A stretch of DNA of 64,000 bases. Origin: Archangium gephyra. Lineage in GTDB: Bacteria; Myxococcota; Myxococcia; Myxococcales; Myxococcaceae. The notes under the pieces are model-generated. The model did not search any database. It was not told where the DNA came from and was given only the letters and a program-made list of their open reading frames with translations. Positions 35,000 to 42,748 of the stretch are shown piece by piece; within the stretch, counting starts at the first letter, position 1; every line of letters starts with the position of its first letter. The translations under genes and the position numbers were made by a program. The stretch is from NCBI GenBank assembly GCA_003243425.1, contig QFQP01000007.1:62001-126000 (forward strand), given 5' to 3'.

Positions 35000-35698
35000 T
35001 CAGCGCACGGCGATGTCTTCGAGCACCACGGGGTTGACACCCATGCCGACGTTCTTGTCGAGCACCACGGTGCCCTCGAGCGTCACCTGCGCCCCCTTGT
35101 CGATGGGCAGCGCGCTGATGCACAGCAGATCGCCCTCGCCGTCTTTGAGGTGCACGTAGTGCACGCCCTGCACTTCGTTGACGCGATCCACCGTGCCCTT
35201 CACCAGCACGCGCTGGCCCTTCAACACCTCACGGCCCTCGAAGACGTCCTTCACGCGCATCGTCACCGTGGCGGCCTGCACCGCGGCGATGGCCTTCTTC
35301 ACCCCGGGGTCTTGCGGAGGCGCCTGCGGTGGGGCCTCGGCGCCATCGAGCGTGCCGAAGGCGATGCGCGGGAAGGTGCGGCCCAGGGTGGCGCTCGAGA
35401 AGTCGGCCATCTCGGTCTGCACCAGCACCCGCACGTCTTGCCCCACCTGCAGCGTGGGCACCGACGACACCGCCGCCCACGCGCCCGAGTCGAAGCGCAG
35501 GTACGTGTACTGCGGCACCTGAAGCACCTCGGCCACGCGACCGCTCAGCACGGCGGCCAGGGGGGCTGGTTCGTTCTGCGCAGGGGCTTCAGGGCGCGCG
35601 ACGGGCTCGGCCGCGGGTGAAGGGGCCACGACCGTCATGCGCCCGACGAGAACGCCGAACACGAAGGTGAGAACGCCGGTGATGACGAGCTTCTGCAT
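35000..35698 (-). CDS. Membrane-anchored OB-fold protein, NrfJ-like
   Basis: A 232-residue protein: an N-terminal anchor (KLVITGVLTFVFGVLVG), a Pro/Ala-rich linker, then two OB-type beta-barrel domains. The first (GRVAEVLQVPQYTYLRFDSG ... WAAVSSVPTLQVGQDV) has the YTYL and WAAV wording of NrfJ-related proteins that accompany cytochrome c nitrite reductase and similar multihaem clusters. The second (VLVKGTVDRVNEVQGVHYVH) is a nucleotide-type OB fold by pattern. It lies 24 bases downstream of the 15-haem gene and is probably the last gene of that operon. It may help cytochrome assembly or binding; not proven. Confidence 0.68.
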   Translation of the reverse strand: MQKLVITGVLTFVFGVLVGRMTVVAPSPAAEPVARPEAPAQNEPAPLAAVLSGRVAEVLQVPQYTYLRFDSGAWAAVSSVPTLQVGQDVRVLVQTEMADFSSATLGRTFPRIAFGTLDGAEAPPQAPPQDPGVKKAIAAVQAATVTMRVKDVFEGREVLKGQRVLVKGTVDRVNEVQGVHYVHLKDGEGDLLCISALPIDKGAQVTLEGTVVLDKNVGMGVNPVVLEDIAVR

Positions 35699-35722
35699 GC
35701 CCCGCTTCTGTCCCGTGGAGGC

Positions 35723-37207
35723 TCAGAAGTCGACGACGCCGTCGATGTGCCGGGCCGGGTTCACGAAGGTCTTCTGCGCGGTGACGTTCGTGTGGCAGGT
35801 CTCGCAGGCAGCGTTCGCGGGGTGTGGCGCCGGAGGTGGCTGGCCGTGGCACGACGCGCACTGCCGCTGCGAGCCGTCGACGCGCGTCCACTCGGGGACG
35901 GGGCTGGTGCCGCCGCCGGGCCGGCCCGTGAAGTGGGCGATGTCGTGACAGCCGGTGTTGGCGCAGGTGCCTCCGCTGAAGCGCGGCGTCGCGCCGTTGG
36001 CGAGGGCGACGCCCGAGAAGACGACCTCGGTGGCGCCGTTGACGTGACCGGGCGCGAAGACGCTCGCGGGCACCACGTGGCACGCCTCGCACGGCACCAC
36101 GCGCGCGAAGCCGCGATCGACCAGGTGCGCCTGGTGGGCGCCGACGCCGGAGAACGTGGTGGCCACGTTGCCCGAGACATCGCGCGGGGGCGCCGGGTTG
36201 GTGCTGCTGCCGTGACAGCCGTCGCAGGTCGCCGGCACCGTGAGGTCGACGCGGCCGTCGACGTGGTGGCCTCGAGCGTCGGCGCCGATGCCCGGGTGAC
36301 AGAGCGCGCACTGCGTCGCCTGCGGGTGCGGCGCGGGGGGCGGCGCGCCATGGCAACCGCTGCAGCCCAGCGGCGCGGTCGACGTCCATTCAGGGACATT
36401 GCTGAAGTGGCAGCTCGCGCAGGTGCCGGTCACCTGCACCACGCCGTCGGGGTGCTGCGCGGTCGCGGGCGTGGCGGGCACGTCGTGGCAGGTGGCGCAG
36501 GCCACGGGCCGGGTGGTGGTGCCACCGTTGAGGTGACGGCGGTGCGCGCCCACGCCGCGTTGAGACGCCAGCGTGCCACCGTCCACCGCGCGCGGGGGGG
36601 CGCCACTGGCGTCGCTGCCGTGACACGCGTCGCAGCGGGCGCGAGAGACCTGCACGAAGCCGTCGACGTGCCGGGTGACGTCATGGAGCGTGCCGTCGGC
36701 GGCGATGACGTCGGCATGGCACCCCACACACGCCCCGGCCTGCGGGTGTGGCTTCGGCGGCGGCATGGCGTGGCAGGTGACGCAGGTGACCTCGGCGGGC
36801 CGTGTCCACACGCCGGAGCTCGCGCCGTGACAGCCGGAGTTCGTGCAGGTGCGGGGGCCGGGGTTCCAGGTGCCGCTGGCGAGCACCACCTGGGTGACGC
36901 CGTCGTTGTGGCCGGGCGCGTCGGGCGTGGCGGGCACCACGTGGCACGACGCGCACGTCACCGGCGCGGCGAGCGTGGTGTCGAGGTGCAGCGCGTGCGC
37001 GCCGACGCCGGGGAAGACGGGCGAGGTGTTGCCGAAGCGATCGCTGGGCGGCGCCGAGCGTCGCAGCGCGTCGCCGGGGCGCGTGGCCTCGCCGTGGCAG
37101 CGCGTGCAGGTGTCATCGTCGCGGCCGCCGGGCTCGCGCGGAATGAAGCAGCCCGTCAGCACGAGCGCGACGAGGAGCGTCTGCGGTCTCAGGCACGGAG
37201 CGCTCAT
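35723..37207 (-). CDS. 15-haem CxxxxCH/CxxCH cytochrome c lipoprotein
   Basis: A 494-residue lipoprotein (lipobox LTGC after MSAPCLRPQTLLVALV). It has 13 CxxCH haem sites and two spaced Cx4CH sites (CTNSGCH and CANTGCH). The recurring unit, a Cx4CH or CxxCH site with GAHxxHL and C-x-x-CHxxPxxxxxPGHxDG, is the Geobacter-type CxxxxCH...CxxCH repeat. It is predicted to lie in the periplasm or on the outer-membrane inner leaflet as a haem wire. I start it at the ATG at 37207, which overlaps the stop of the 12-haem gene as ATGA. Middle gene of the minus-strand operon. Confidence 0.9.
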   Translation of the reverse strand: MSAPCLRPQTLLVALVLTGCFIPREPGGRDDDTCTRCHGEATRPGDALRRSAPPSDRFGNTSPVFPGVGAHALHLDTTLAAPVTCASCHVVPATPDAPGHNDGVTQVVLASGTWNPGPRTCTNSGCHGASSGVWTRPAEVTCVTCHAMPPPKPHPQAGACVGCHADVIAADGTLHDVTRHVDGFVQVSRARCDACHGSDASGAPPRAVDGGTLASQRGVGAHRRHLNGGTTTRPVACATCHDVPATPATAQHPDGVVQVTGTCASCHFSNVPEWTSTAPLGCSGCHGAPPPAPHPQATQCALCHPGIGADARGHHVDGRVDLTVPATCDGCHGSSTNPAPPRDVSGNVATTFSGVGAHQAHLVDRGFARVVPCEACHVVPASVFAPGHVNGATEVVFSGVALANGATPRFSGGTCANTGCHDIAHFTGRPGGGTSPVPEWTRVDGSQRQCASCHGQPPPAPHPANAACETCHTNVTAQKTFVNPARHIDGVVDF

Positions 37208-38250
37208 GGGTGGCAGGCCGCGCACGACGGCGAGGAGAGGGGTTCGGTGCTGCGCCACCCGAGGGGATGCGGCGTGCCGCCGGTGCCGCCGACCTTGTGA
37301 CAGCGCACGCAGTTGGTCTGCGCGCCCTGGTCGTGGCAGGCCGCGCAGCTGGTCACGTCGCGCCGCGCGTCACGCCCGTGGAGGTTGTTGAAGCGCCCCA
37401 GGCCGCTGGCCCACCCCGGAGGATGCGGGCTGGCCGCGCCGCGCACCGAGGCGCTCACCCCGCGTGAGGCATGGCAGGCGTCGCACTCGGTGCGCGCGTG
37501 ACACGAGAAGCAGGTGCCCGGTTGTGACGCGGCCTCCATCGCGTGCCGCGAGAGGAAGTCGAAGCGGTGCACGTACTCCCGCTCGATGGCCTCGGGGTTT
37601 CGAGTCTGCGGGCCCAGCGGCTTGCTCGCGTCGTGGCAGGCATCGCAGCTGGTCTGGGCGTGGCATTGAGAACAGAGCGCGCCCTGTGCGCGGGCCTCGA
37701 AGCCGTGCCGCTTCAGCCACGCGGCGTCGTGCGAGAGGAACGAGACCGGCTTGAGCCCGCGCAGGTCGTGCGGCTGGTGGCAGCCGTCGCAGGTGCCTTC
37801 GTCGAACTGCGCCTGGTGGTGGTGACACGACGTGCACGTCGCCATCGGAGGGAACAGCGGCGGCCCGCCTTCGACCCCGACGGCCCCGGCGTGGCACTTC
37901 ACGCACTGCCCCGCGAGGGCCGGCATGTCGAGGTGGCGCGCGTGCGAGAAGACGATGCGCTTGCCAGCGGGCAGTTCGGCCAGGCCCGAGCGCACCGACG
38001 CGCGCCAGCGCTGCACACCGTCGCGATGGCACGACGCGCACTGGCCGGCGTTGGGAATGGAGAAGGTGCCGTGCGCTTCGAGGTGACAGGTGGTGCACGA
38101 CAGGCACGTCGGCTGGCCTTCGCCGCCACACGCGACCTCGGCCAGATGCGCGCGGTGCGGGAAGCGCGTGAGCAACGTGCGGGTACAGGCCGCGCCCACG
38201 GCGACCACCAGGCCCGAGAGCACCGCGGCGCGGACGAAGGCGCGGTTCAC
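37204..38250 (-). CDS. 12-haem cytochrome c
   Basis: A 348-residue exported protein starting with GTG on a GTGA overlap with the porin gene stop. The N-terminus is a signal peptide with a possible lipobox (VAVGAAC). It has 12 CxxCH motifs, including closely paired ones (CSQCHAQTSCDACH and CFSCHARTECDACH), and extra distal His residues (FPHRAH, FSHARH) that can serve as second axial ligands. Position between the porin and the 15-haem gene suggests the MtrA/OmaB role: a haem wire inserted in the beta-barrel. That assignment is inferred. Confidence 0.9.
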   Translation of the reverse strand: MNRAFVRAAVLSGLVVAVGAACTRTLLTRFPHRAHLAEVACGGEGQPTCLSCTTCHLEAHGTFSIPNAGQCASCHRDGVQRWRASVRSGLAELPAGKRIVFSHARHLDMPALAGQCVKCHAGAVGVEGGPPLFPPMATCTSCHHHQAQFDEGTCDGCHQPHDLRGLKPVSFLSHDAAWLKRHGFEARAQGALCSQCHAQTSCDACHDASKPLGPQTRNPEAIEREYVHRFDFLSRHAMEAASQPGTCFSCHARTECDACHASRGVSASVRGAASPHPPGWASGLGRFNNLHGRDARRDVTSCAACHDQGAQTNCVRCHKVGGTGGTPHPLGWRSTEPLSSPSCAACHP

Positions 38251-39584
38251 GTGCCACCTCCGGCGCTGACCGGGTCGAGCGTCATCACCACCCGCGCGAG
38301 CGCCTGCGCTTCGAAGGCCGCGTAGGGCGTGCGCATCACGGTGGCAGACAGCAGCGCGTTCACCCACTTCGAGAGCCGCCACTCGAGGCTGGTGATGCCG
38401 GTCGCCGAGACGCGCGTGCCGCGAACGTCGGTGTCGTAGAAGTACAGGGCCGCGTCGGCCGAGGTGCTGAGCGCCTGCGTGGCCTTCCAGCGGGCGGCGA
38501 GCCGGAGCTGCGTGAAGCCCGAGGGCGGCACCCACGCGCGCGAGACCTCGGCGATGACCAGCCAGCGGCGATCGAGCCCGGGCGTCCACTGCGCGCGTGC
38601 GGTGCCGCGACCACCGAGTCGAGCGCCTTCGAAGAGCTGACCTGCGCCGCGCAGGGTGACCGAGAGCGACCGTGGGAGCTGGAGGCGCGTCTCGGCGCCG
38701 AGCTCGTGCCACGCCGCACCGCCGAACGCCGCCAGCACCGACGACTTCGGGAGCAGTAACGCGGGTTGTTGGAAGGCGTAGTCGACGGACAGGGGCAACG
38801 CCTCGAGCGCGGTGACGTCGGCGAACACGCGCGCCTCGGGCACGGCGAGCGAGGCGACGTCGAACGAAACGCGACCTCCGAGTTGGAGCCACGAGGCGGG
38901 GCGCGCGAAGGCGTCGGCGCTCACCACACGGAAGGCGAGCCCGACGTCGTCATGCTGTTCGTGGAAGGCGAGCGCCGCGCGGCCCCAGCGACCGAAGCGG
39001 ACACCGGCGCGCGCGCCCGCGGTGAGCTGACCCGCACGGTTCTGGGCCTCGAGGTACAGCGGGTCCTGGAGCGCGTCGCCGACGAAGCCCAGCAGCACCG
39101 CGCCGCGCGGCAGGTTCCACCGGGGCAGCGCGACCCAGCCGCCGTACACGTCGAGGTCGAAGCTCCCGTAGGTGGTGCCGAGCGCCGCGCCGTCGAAGCG
39201 CACGTAGCGGCTCGAGCCCGGCAAGGTGACCTGCCGGCCGAGCTTCACGCGGAAGTGCTGGTGTCGGTACTGCACCCAGGCCGCGGTGACGTCGCCGTCG
39301 CCGAGCAGGCCATCGCGCGCACCGACGCGGCCCCACGCCGACAGCTCGCCGCTGACGCTGTCTTTCGCGTTGGGCAGGTCGACGCCGCCGAAGCGCACGA
39401 AGCCGGTGGTGGTGAACGGGTACGCAGGTTCCACGCGCGTCAAGGCTCCGGGCAGCCCGGGAACGAGGCCCTGCGAAAAGAGCTGCGCCGTCGTCGACAC
39501 CTGCGCGTCGGCCCACACGGTCTCGTCGGCCAGCGCCGCCGAGGCGAGCAGCACGCTGCTGATGATGACGTGACCCGTTCGCAC
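38247..39584 (-). CDS. Outer-membrane beta-barrel, porin partner of the cytochromes
   Basis: About 445 residues. I chose the GTG at 39584 because GAGGGG lies about five bases upstream and it gives a clean signal peptide (MRTGHVIISSVLLASAALA). The mature chain is alternating hydrophobic/polar with many aromatic strand ends and Gly turns, such as VRFGGVDLPNAKDSVSGELS and LYFYDTDVRGTRVSATGIT; that is typical of a 20-plus-stranded barrel. It has no haem sites. It is analogous by position to MtrB or the Geobacter OmbB-type porins that hold a cytochrome across the outer membrane. Sequence similarity to either is not certain. Confidence 0.75.
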   Translation of the reverse strand: MRTGHVIISSVLLASAALADETVWADAQVSTTAQLFSQGLVPGLPGALTRVEPAYPFTTTGFVRFGGVDLPNAKDSVSGELSAWGRVGARDGLLGDGDVTAAWVQYRHQHFRVKLGRQVTLPGSSRYVRFDGAALGTTYGSFDLDVYGGWVALPRWNLPRGAVLLGFVGDALQDPLYLEAQNRAGQLTAGARAGVRFGRWGRAALAFHEQHDDVGLAFRVVSADAFARPASWLQLGGRVSFDVASLAVPEARVFADVTALEALPLSVDYAFQQPALLLPKSSVLAAFGGAAWHELGAETRLQLPRSLSVTLRGAGQLFEGARLGGRGTARAQWTPGLDRRWLVIAEVSRAWVPPSGFTQLRLAARWKATQALSTSADAALYFYDTDVRGTRVSATGITSLEWRLSKWVNALLSATVMRTPYAAFEAQALARVVMTLDPVSAGGGT

Positions 39585-39711
39585 CGTGCCCCTCCAGACC
39601 ATGAAGCGTCGCGGATCCAGCGTGGCGCGTGGAATCGCAAAATATGCACTTGTCCTTCGAGGCCCTGCGGGCGGAGAACGAGTGCGGTTCTTTTCGCGGG
39701 GAGGAAAAGCC
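39585..39711. promoter_or_regulatory. Divergent intergenic region of the electron-transfer locus
   Basis: The 127 bases between the porin start and the decahaem start must hold both promoters. A locally AT-rich patch (GCAAAATATGCACTTG, near 39639-39654) is the best candidate core. The decahaem ribosome-binding site is GAGGAAAAG, close to its ATG. No operator was recognised. Confidence 0.5.
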
Positions 39712-41877
39712 ATGAAGCTCCGAACTGGAGTGCTCTCGGTGGTGGTGTCGTTGGGGTTGCTGGGCTGCACGGGTGAACAGGGGCCACAGGGGCCGCAGGG
39801 CCCACCGGGAGAAACGGGCCAGCCGGGAGCGCCAGGGAGCCCTGGAACGCCGGGCGAACCGGGTGACCCGGGCGACGGTGGACCGCAGGGCCCTCAGGGA
39901 CCGCAAGGTGATGCGGGCACGCCGGGGCGAGATCTCCGCCTCGTGGGGCCGGGCCTCAAGGTGACCGTGCTCGACGCGGGCATCGTCGGCGACGTCGCCT
40001 CGATGGACGTGCTCATCACCGACGACGCGAACCGGCCGCTCGACAGGTCGGGCACGTACACCGAAGGCGCGGTGTCGATTTCGGCGGTGCTGGCGTGGCT
40101 CGACGAGCGAAGCGACGGGCTGCCGCTCACATACACGAGCTACACGCGGCGCAACGTCAGCTTCGATGGCGGCGTGTTTCCGCAGAACGCCGCCGACACC
40201 GGCGGCACGTGGACCGAGCTGCAGCCGCTCGACAGCGGGCGCTACCGCTACACGTTCGGCGCCGCGGCGGTCGTCGGCGCGAACGCGGGGCGCACGCACA
40301 CCATCGCCGCGTATTCCACGCGCACCTTCCAGGGCGCGCGGGCGGTGGCCAACACGCTGCACGACTTCCGGCCCGACGGTCAGCCGGTGACGAAGCGCCG
40401 GGACCTCGTCACCACCGCGGCGTGCAACAACTGCCACACGCGGCTCGAAGCGCACGGTGGCGCGCGCCGGGAGGTCGGTCTGTGCATCACCTGCCACACC
40501 ACGACGGCCAACATCGACCCAGAGACGGGGAACTCCATCGACTTCACCCAGATGATTCACAAGATCCACCGCGGCGCGTCGTTGCCATCGGTGATGGGCG
40601 GCACGCCGTACCGCTTCGTGGGCTTCGGCGGCGCGGTGCACGACTTCAGCGACGTCGAGTACCCCGGGAAGCTCGCGAACTGCGAGGCGTGTCACGCGGG
40701 CACGCAGTCAGACCGTTGGAAGACGCACCTGACGACGGCCGCCTGCACCACCTGCCACGACCGCACCTGGTTCGACGGCACGACCGCGCCGCCCAGCGGC
40801 TTCACGATGCACACCGCCGGGCCCCGCAACGACTCGGAGTGCATCGTCTGTCATCAGGACGGCTCGCTCTTCCCGGTGGCGCAGGTGCACGTGACGCCGC
40901 GCCGAGACCCCGCCGCGCTGCGGGTCGAGAGCCTCATCACCCGGGCCGCGCCGGCCGCTCCGGGGACGCAGCCGCAGATCACCTTCACGTCGTTCATCAA
41001 CGGGCAGCCGCGTGACCTGCTGAACGACCGCGTGTCGCGACTGCGCTTCGTGTTCGCGGGCCCGACACGCGACTACGCGCGCTTCTACAGCGAGACCGTG
41101 GAGACGGCGGCCGACTGCGCCACCATCACCGACGGTGGTGCCTGCCTCGAGCGGCTCGACGCGGGCGTCTTCAGCTACCGCGCGCGGGCCCCGATGCTGC
41201 CGACCGACACCGGCAGCTTCGCGGTGGGCATCGAGTTCTGTCAGACCAACGACGCGGGCGTTCGCTACTGCGCGGTGAACCCGGTGGCGCCGTTCGCGGT
41301 CACCGATGCAGCGCCGGTCGCGCGCCGCACCTCGGTGACGCTCGCGAAGTGCGACGGCTGCCATCAGGGCCTCAACTTCCACGGCGCGTCGGCGACGAAC
41401 CAGGGCTTCCGCACGGCGCCGGAGATGTGCGTCATGTGTCACAACCCGAACTTCGTGCGCGGCGTGACGGTACCGGCGACCGGCGCGGTGGTGACCGCCG
41501 AGGCGGGCAACCTGAAGGACCTGCTCCACAAGGCCCACTCCGACGCGCGCTACCCTTCCCCGCTCAACGCGTGCTCGCAGTGTCACACCTCGGGCGGCGC
41601 TTCGATTCCGCTGCCCGAGGACGCGTTGGCCACCCGGCGAGAGCTCCGTTCCTGCGTGGGCGACGGCGGCACCGGGACCTGCGCGACCGCCGACGTGGCC
41701 TCGCAGCCGGTGTTCACCGCGCCGGTTGGGGCCGCGTGCACGAGCTGCCACACGTCTCTGTCGGCCCAGGCGCACGCCGCGGTGAACACCACCAGCAACG
41801 GCCTCGAGTCGTGCGCGGTGTGTCACGCCAGCGGGAAGTCGGTGGCCATCGACCAGGCGCACGCGCTCTCGCCGTGA
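39712..41877 (+). CDS. OmcA/MtrC-family decahaem surface cytochrome with collagen-like stalk
   Basis: A 721-residue lipoprotein (lipobox LLGC, Cys19). Residues 21-74 are 18 uninterrupted Gly-X-Y triplets. Then comes a beta-rich domain, a five-haem domain (CNNCH, CITCH, CEACH, CTTCH, CIVCH), a second beta domain and a second five-haem domain (CDGCH, CVMCH, CSQCH, CTSCH, CAVCH). Ten haems in two pentahaem blocks with interleaved beta domains is the OmcA/MtrC layout of extracellular terminal reductases for metals and electrodes. The motif NNCHTRLEAHGG is family-typical. Start at 39712 is fixed by the ribosome-binding site and signal peptide. Confidence 0.94.
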   Translation: MKLRTGVLSVVVSLGLLGCTGEQGPQGPQGPPGETGQPGAPGSPGTPGEPGDPGDGGPQGPQGPQGDAGTPGRDLRLVGPGLKVTVLDAGIVGDVASMDVLITDDANRPLDRSGTYTEGAVSISAVLAWLDERSDGLPLTYTSYTRRNVSFDGGVFPQNAADTGGTWTELQPLDSGRYRYTFGAAAVVGANAGRTHTIAAYSTRTFQGARAVANTLHDFRPDGQPVTKRRDLVTTAACNNCHTRLEAHGGARREVGLCITCHTTTANIDPETGNSIDFTQMIHKIHRGASLPSVMGGTPYRFVGFGGAVHDFSDVEYPGKLANCEACHAGTQSDRWKTHLTTAACTTCHDRTWFDGTTAPPSGFTMHTAGPRNDSECIVCHQDGSLFPVAQVHVTPRRDPAALRVESLITRAAPAAPGTQPQITFTSFINGQPRDLLNDRVSRLRFVFAGPTRDYARFYSETVETAADCATITDGGACLERLDAGVFSYRARAPMLPTDTGSFAVGIEFCQTNDAGVRYCAVNPVAPFAVTDAAPVARRTSVTLAKCDGCHQGLNFHGASATNQGFRTAPEMCVMCHNPNFVRGVTVPATGAVVTAEAGNLKDLLHKAHSDARYPSPLNACSQCHTSGGASIPLPEDALATRRELRSCVGDGGTGTCATADVASQPVFTAPVGAACTSCHTSLSAQAHAAVNTTSNGLESCAVCHASGKSVAIDQAHALSP
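39772..39933 (+). repeat. Collagen-like Gly-X-Y repeat (18 triplets)
   Basis: Each codon triplet starts with a glycine; X/Y positions are mainly Pro, Gln, Glu, Asp and Thr. It runs from Gly21 to Asp74 of the decahaem lipoprotein, directly after the lipid-attached cysteine, so it would form a rigid stalk between membrane and haem domains if it trimerises. Confidence 0.92.
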
Positions 41878-42515
41878 TGGAGCTCGGGAGCCTCGCCACG
41901 CCTTTCGGTGCTCTGGCGGTGGGCACGGCAGCCATCGCCGCGGGCATGCTGCTGCACTACCTCGTACGCCGGCCGCAGCTGACGGCCGGTACACGGCTGC
42001 AACTGCTGCTGGGGCTCGCGGTGTTCCCCTTCATCGCCGCGGTGGCGACGACGGCCTCGGGCATGGAGCGCACCACGCAGCGGAGCTTCTGCGGTTCGTG
42101 CCACGTGATGACGGCGCACCTCGAAGACGTGAACGACGTCAACAGCCTGGGGCTCGCCGCGCGGCACAGCCGCAACCGGTTGATGGGTGAACACCCCTGC
42201 TACACGTGCCACGCCGACTACGGAATGTTCGGCTACCCGCTGACCAAGCTCACGGGCATGTCGCACGTGTACCACTACTACCTGGGCGGCTACCGCGCGT
42301 GGGACCTCCCGAAGTTCCTGGCGGAGGTGCGCGTCGCCAGGCCCTTCCCGAATCAGAATTGTCAGCAGTGCCACTCGGGAAAGCTCGCGAGCTTCTCGAA
42401 CGTGCGTGAGCACCTCGCGGTGCAGGACGCCATCGAAGCGGGGACCATTTCGTGCGCCTCGGCGGGGTGCCATGGCGTGGCGCACCCGTTCAGCAAACGC
42501 CCGGAGGAGTTGTGA
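41877..42515 (+). CDS. NapC/NrfH-type tetrahaem quinol dehydrogenase
   Basis: A 212-residue protein that begins on a TGATG overlap. Two hydrophobic segments (FGALAVGTAAIAAGMLLHYLV and LQLLLGLAVFPFIAAVAT) anchor it in the inner membrane. Four haem motifs follow: CGSCHVM with a methionine after the site as in the quinol-oxidising haem 1 of NrfH, CYTCH, CQQCH and an unusual CASAGCH. It would take electrons from the menaquinol pool and pass them to periplasmic cytochromes. CymA in Shewanella plays the same part. It links the cell's energy metabolism to the decahaem protein encoded just upstream. Confidence 0.92.
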   Translation: MELGSLATPFGALAVGTAAIAAGMLLHYLVRRPQLTAGTRLQLLLGLAVFPFIAAVATTASGMERTTQRSFCGSCHVMTAHLEDVNDVNSLGLAARHSRNRLMGEHPCYTCHADYGMFGYPLTKLTGMSHVYHYYLGGYRAWDLPKFLAEVRVARPFPNQNCQQCHSGKLASFSNVREHLAVQDAIEAGTISCASAGCHGVAHPFSKRPEEL

Positions 42516-42748
42516 TGCAGCGCCTGCTCCGACTGCTGAAGAAGTGGCCCACCGAGCGGATGCTGCGCGTGGCGTGCGTGCTGGGTCTGCTGGCGCTGGG
42601 GCTCATGGTGTTCGGCGTGGTGTCAGGGCAGCCGTTGCCGGTGGTGGCTTCGATGTCGCTCGCGCAGGGCCTGGGCGCGCTGGCGTGCCTGCTCTTCGGT
42701 CTGTCCATCGCGGCGGACGTCGCGCGCGGGAAGCGTCAGGCTCCGTGA
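42515..42748 (+). CDS. Small two-span membrane protein
   Basis: A 77-residue protein whose ATG overlaps the tetrahaem gene stop by one base; GGAGGAG is just upstream. It has two hydrophobic segments (VACVLGLLALGLMVFGVV and LGALACLLFGLSIAADV) flanking a short loop, and no haem site. It could be a subunit of the quinol dehydrogenase. Function not recognised. It is coupled by GTGA to the 23-haem gene. Confidence 0.72.
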   Translation: MQRLLRLLKKWPTERMLRVACVLGLLALGLMVFGVVSGQPLPVVASMSLAQGLGALACLLFGLSIAADVARGKRQAP

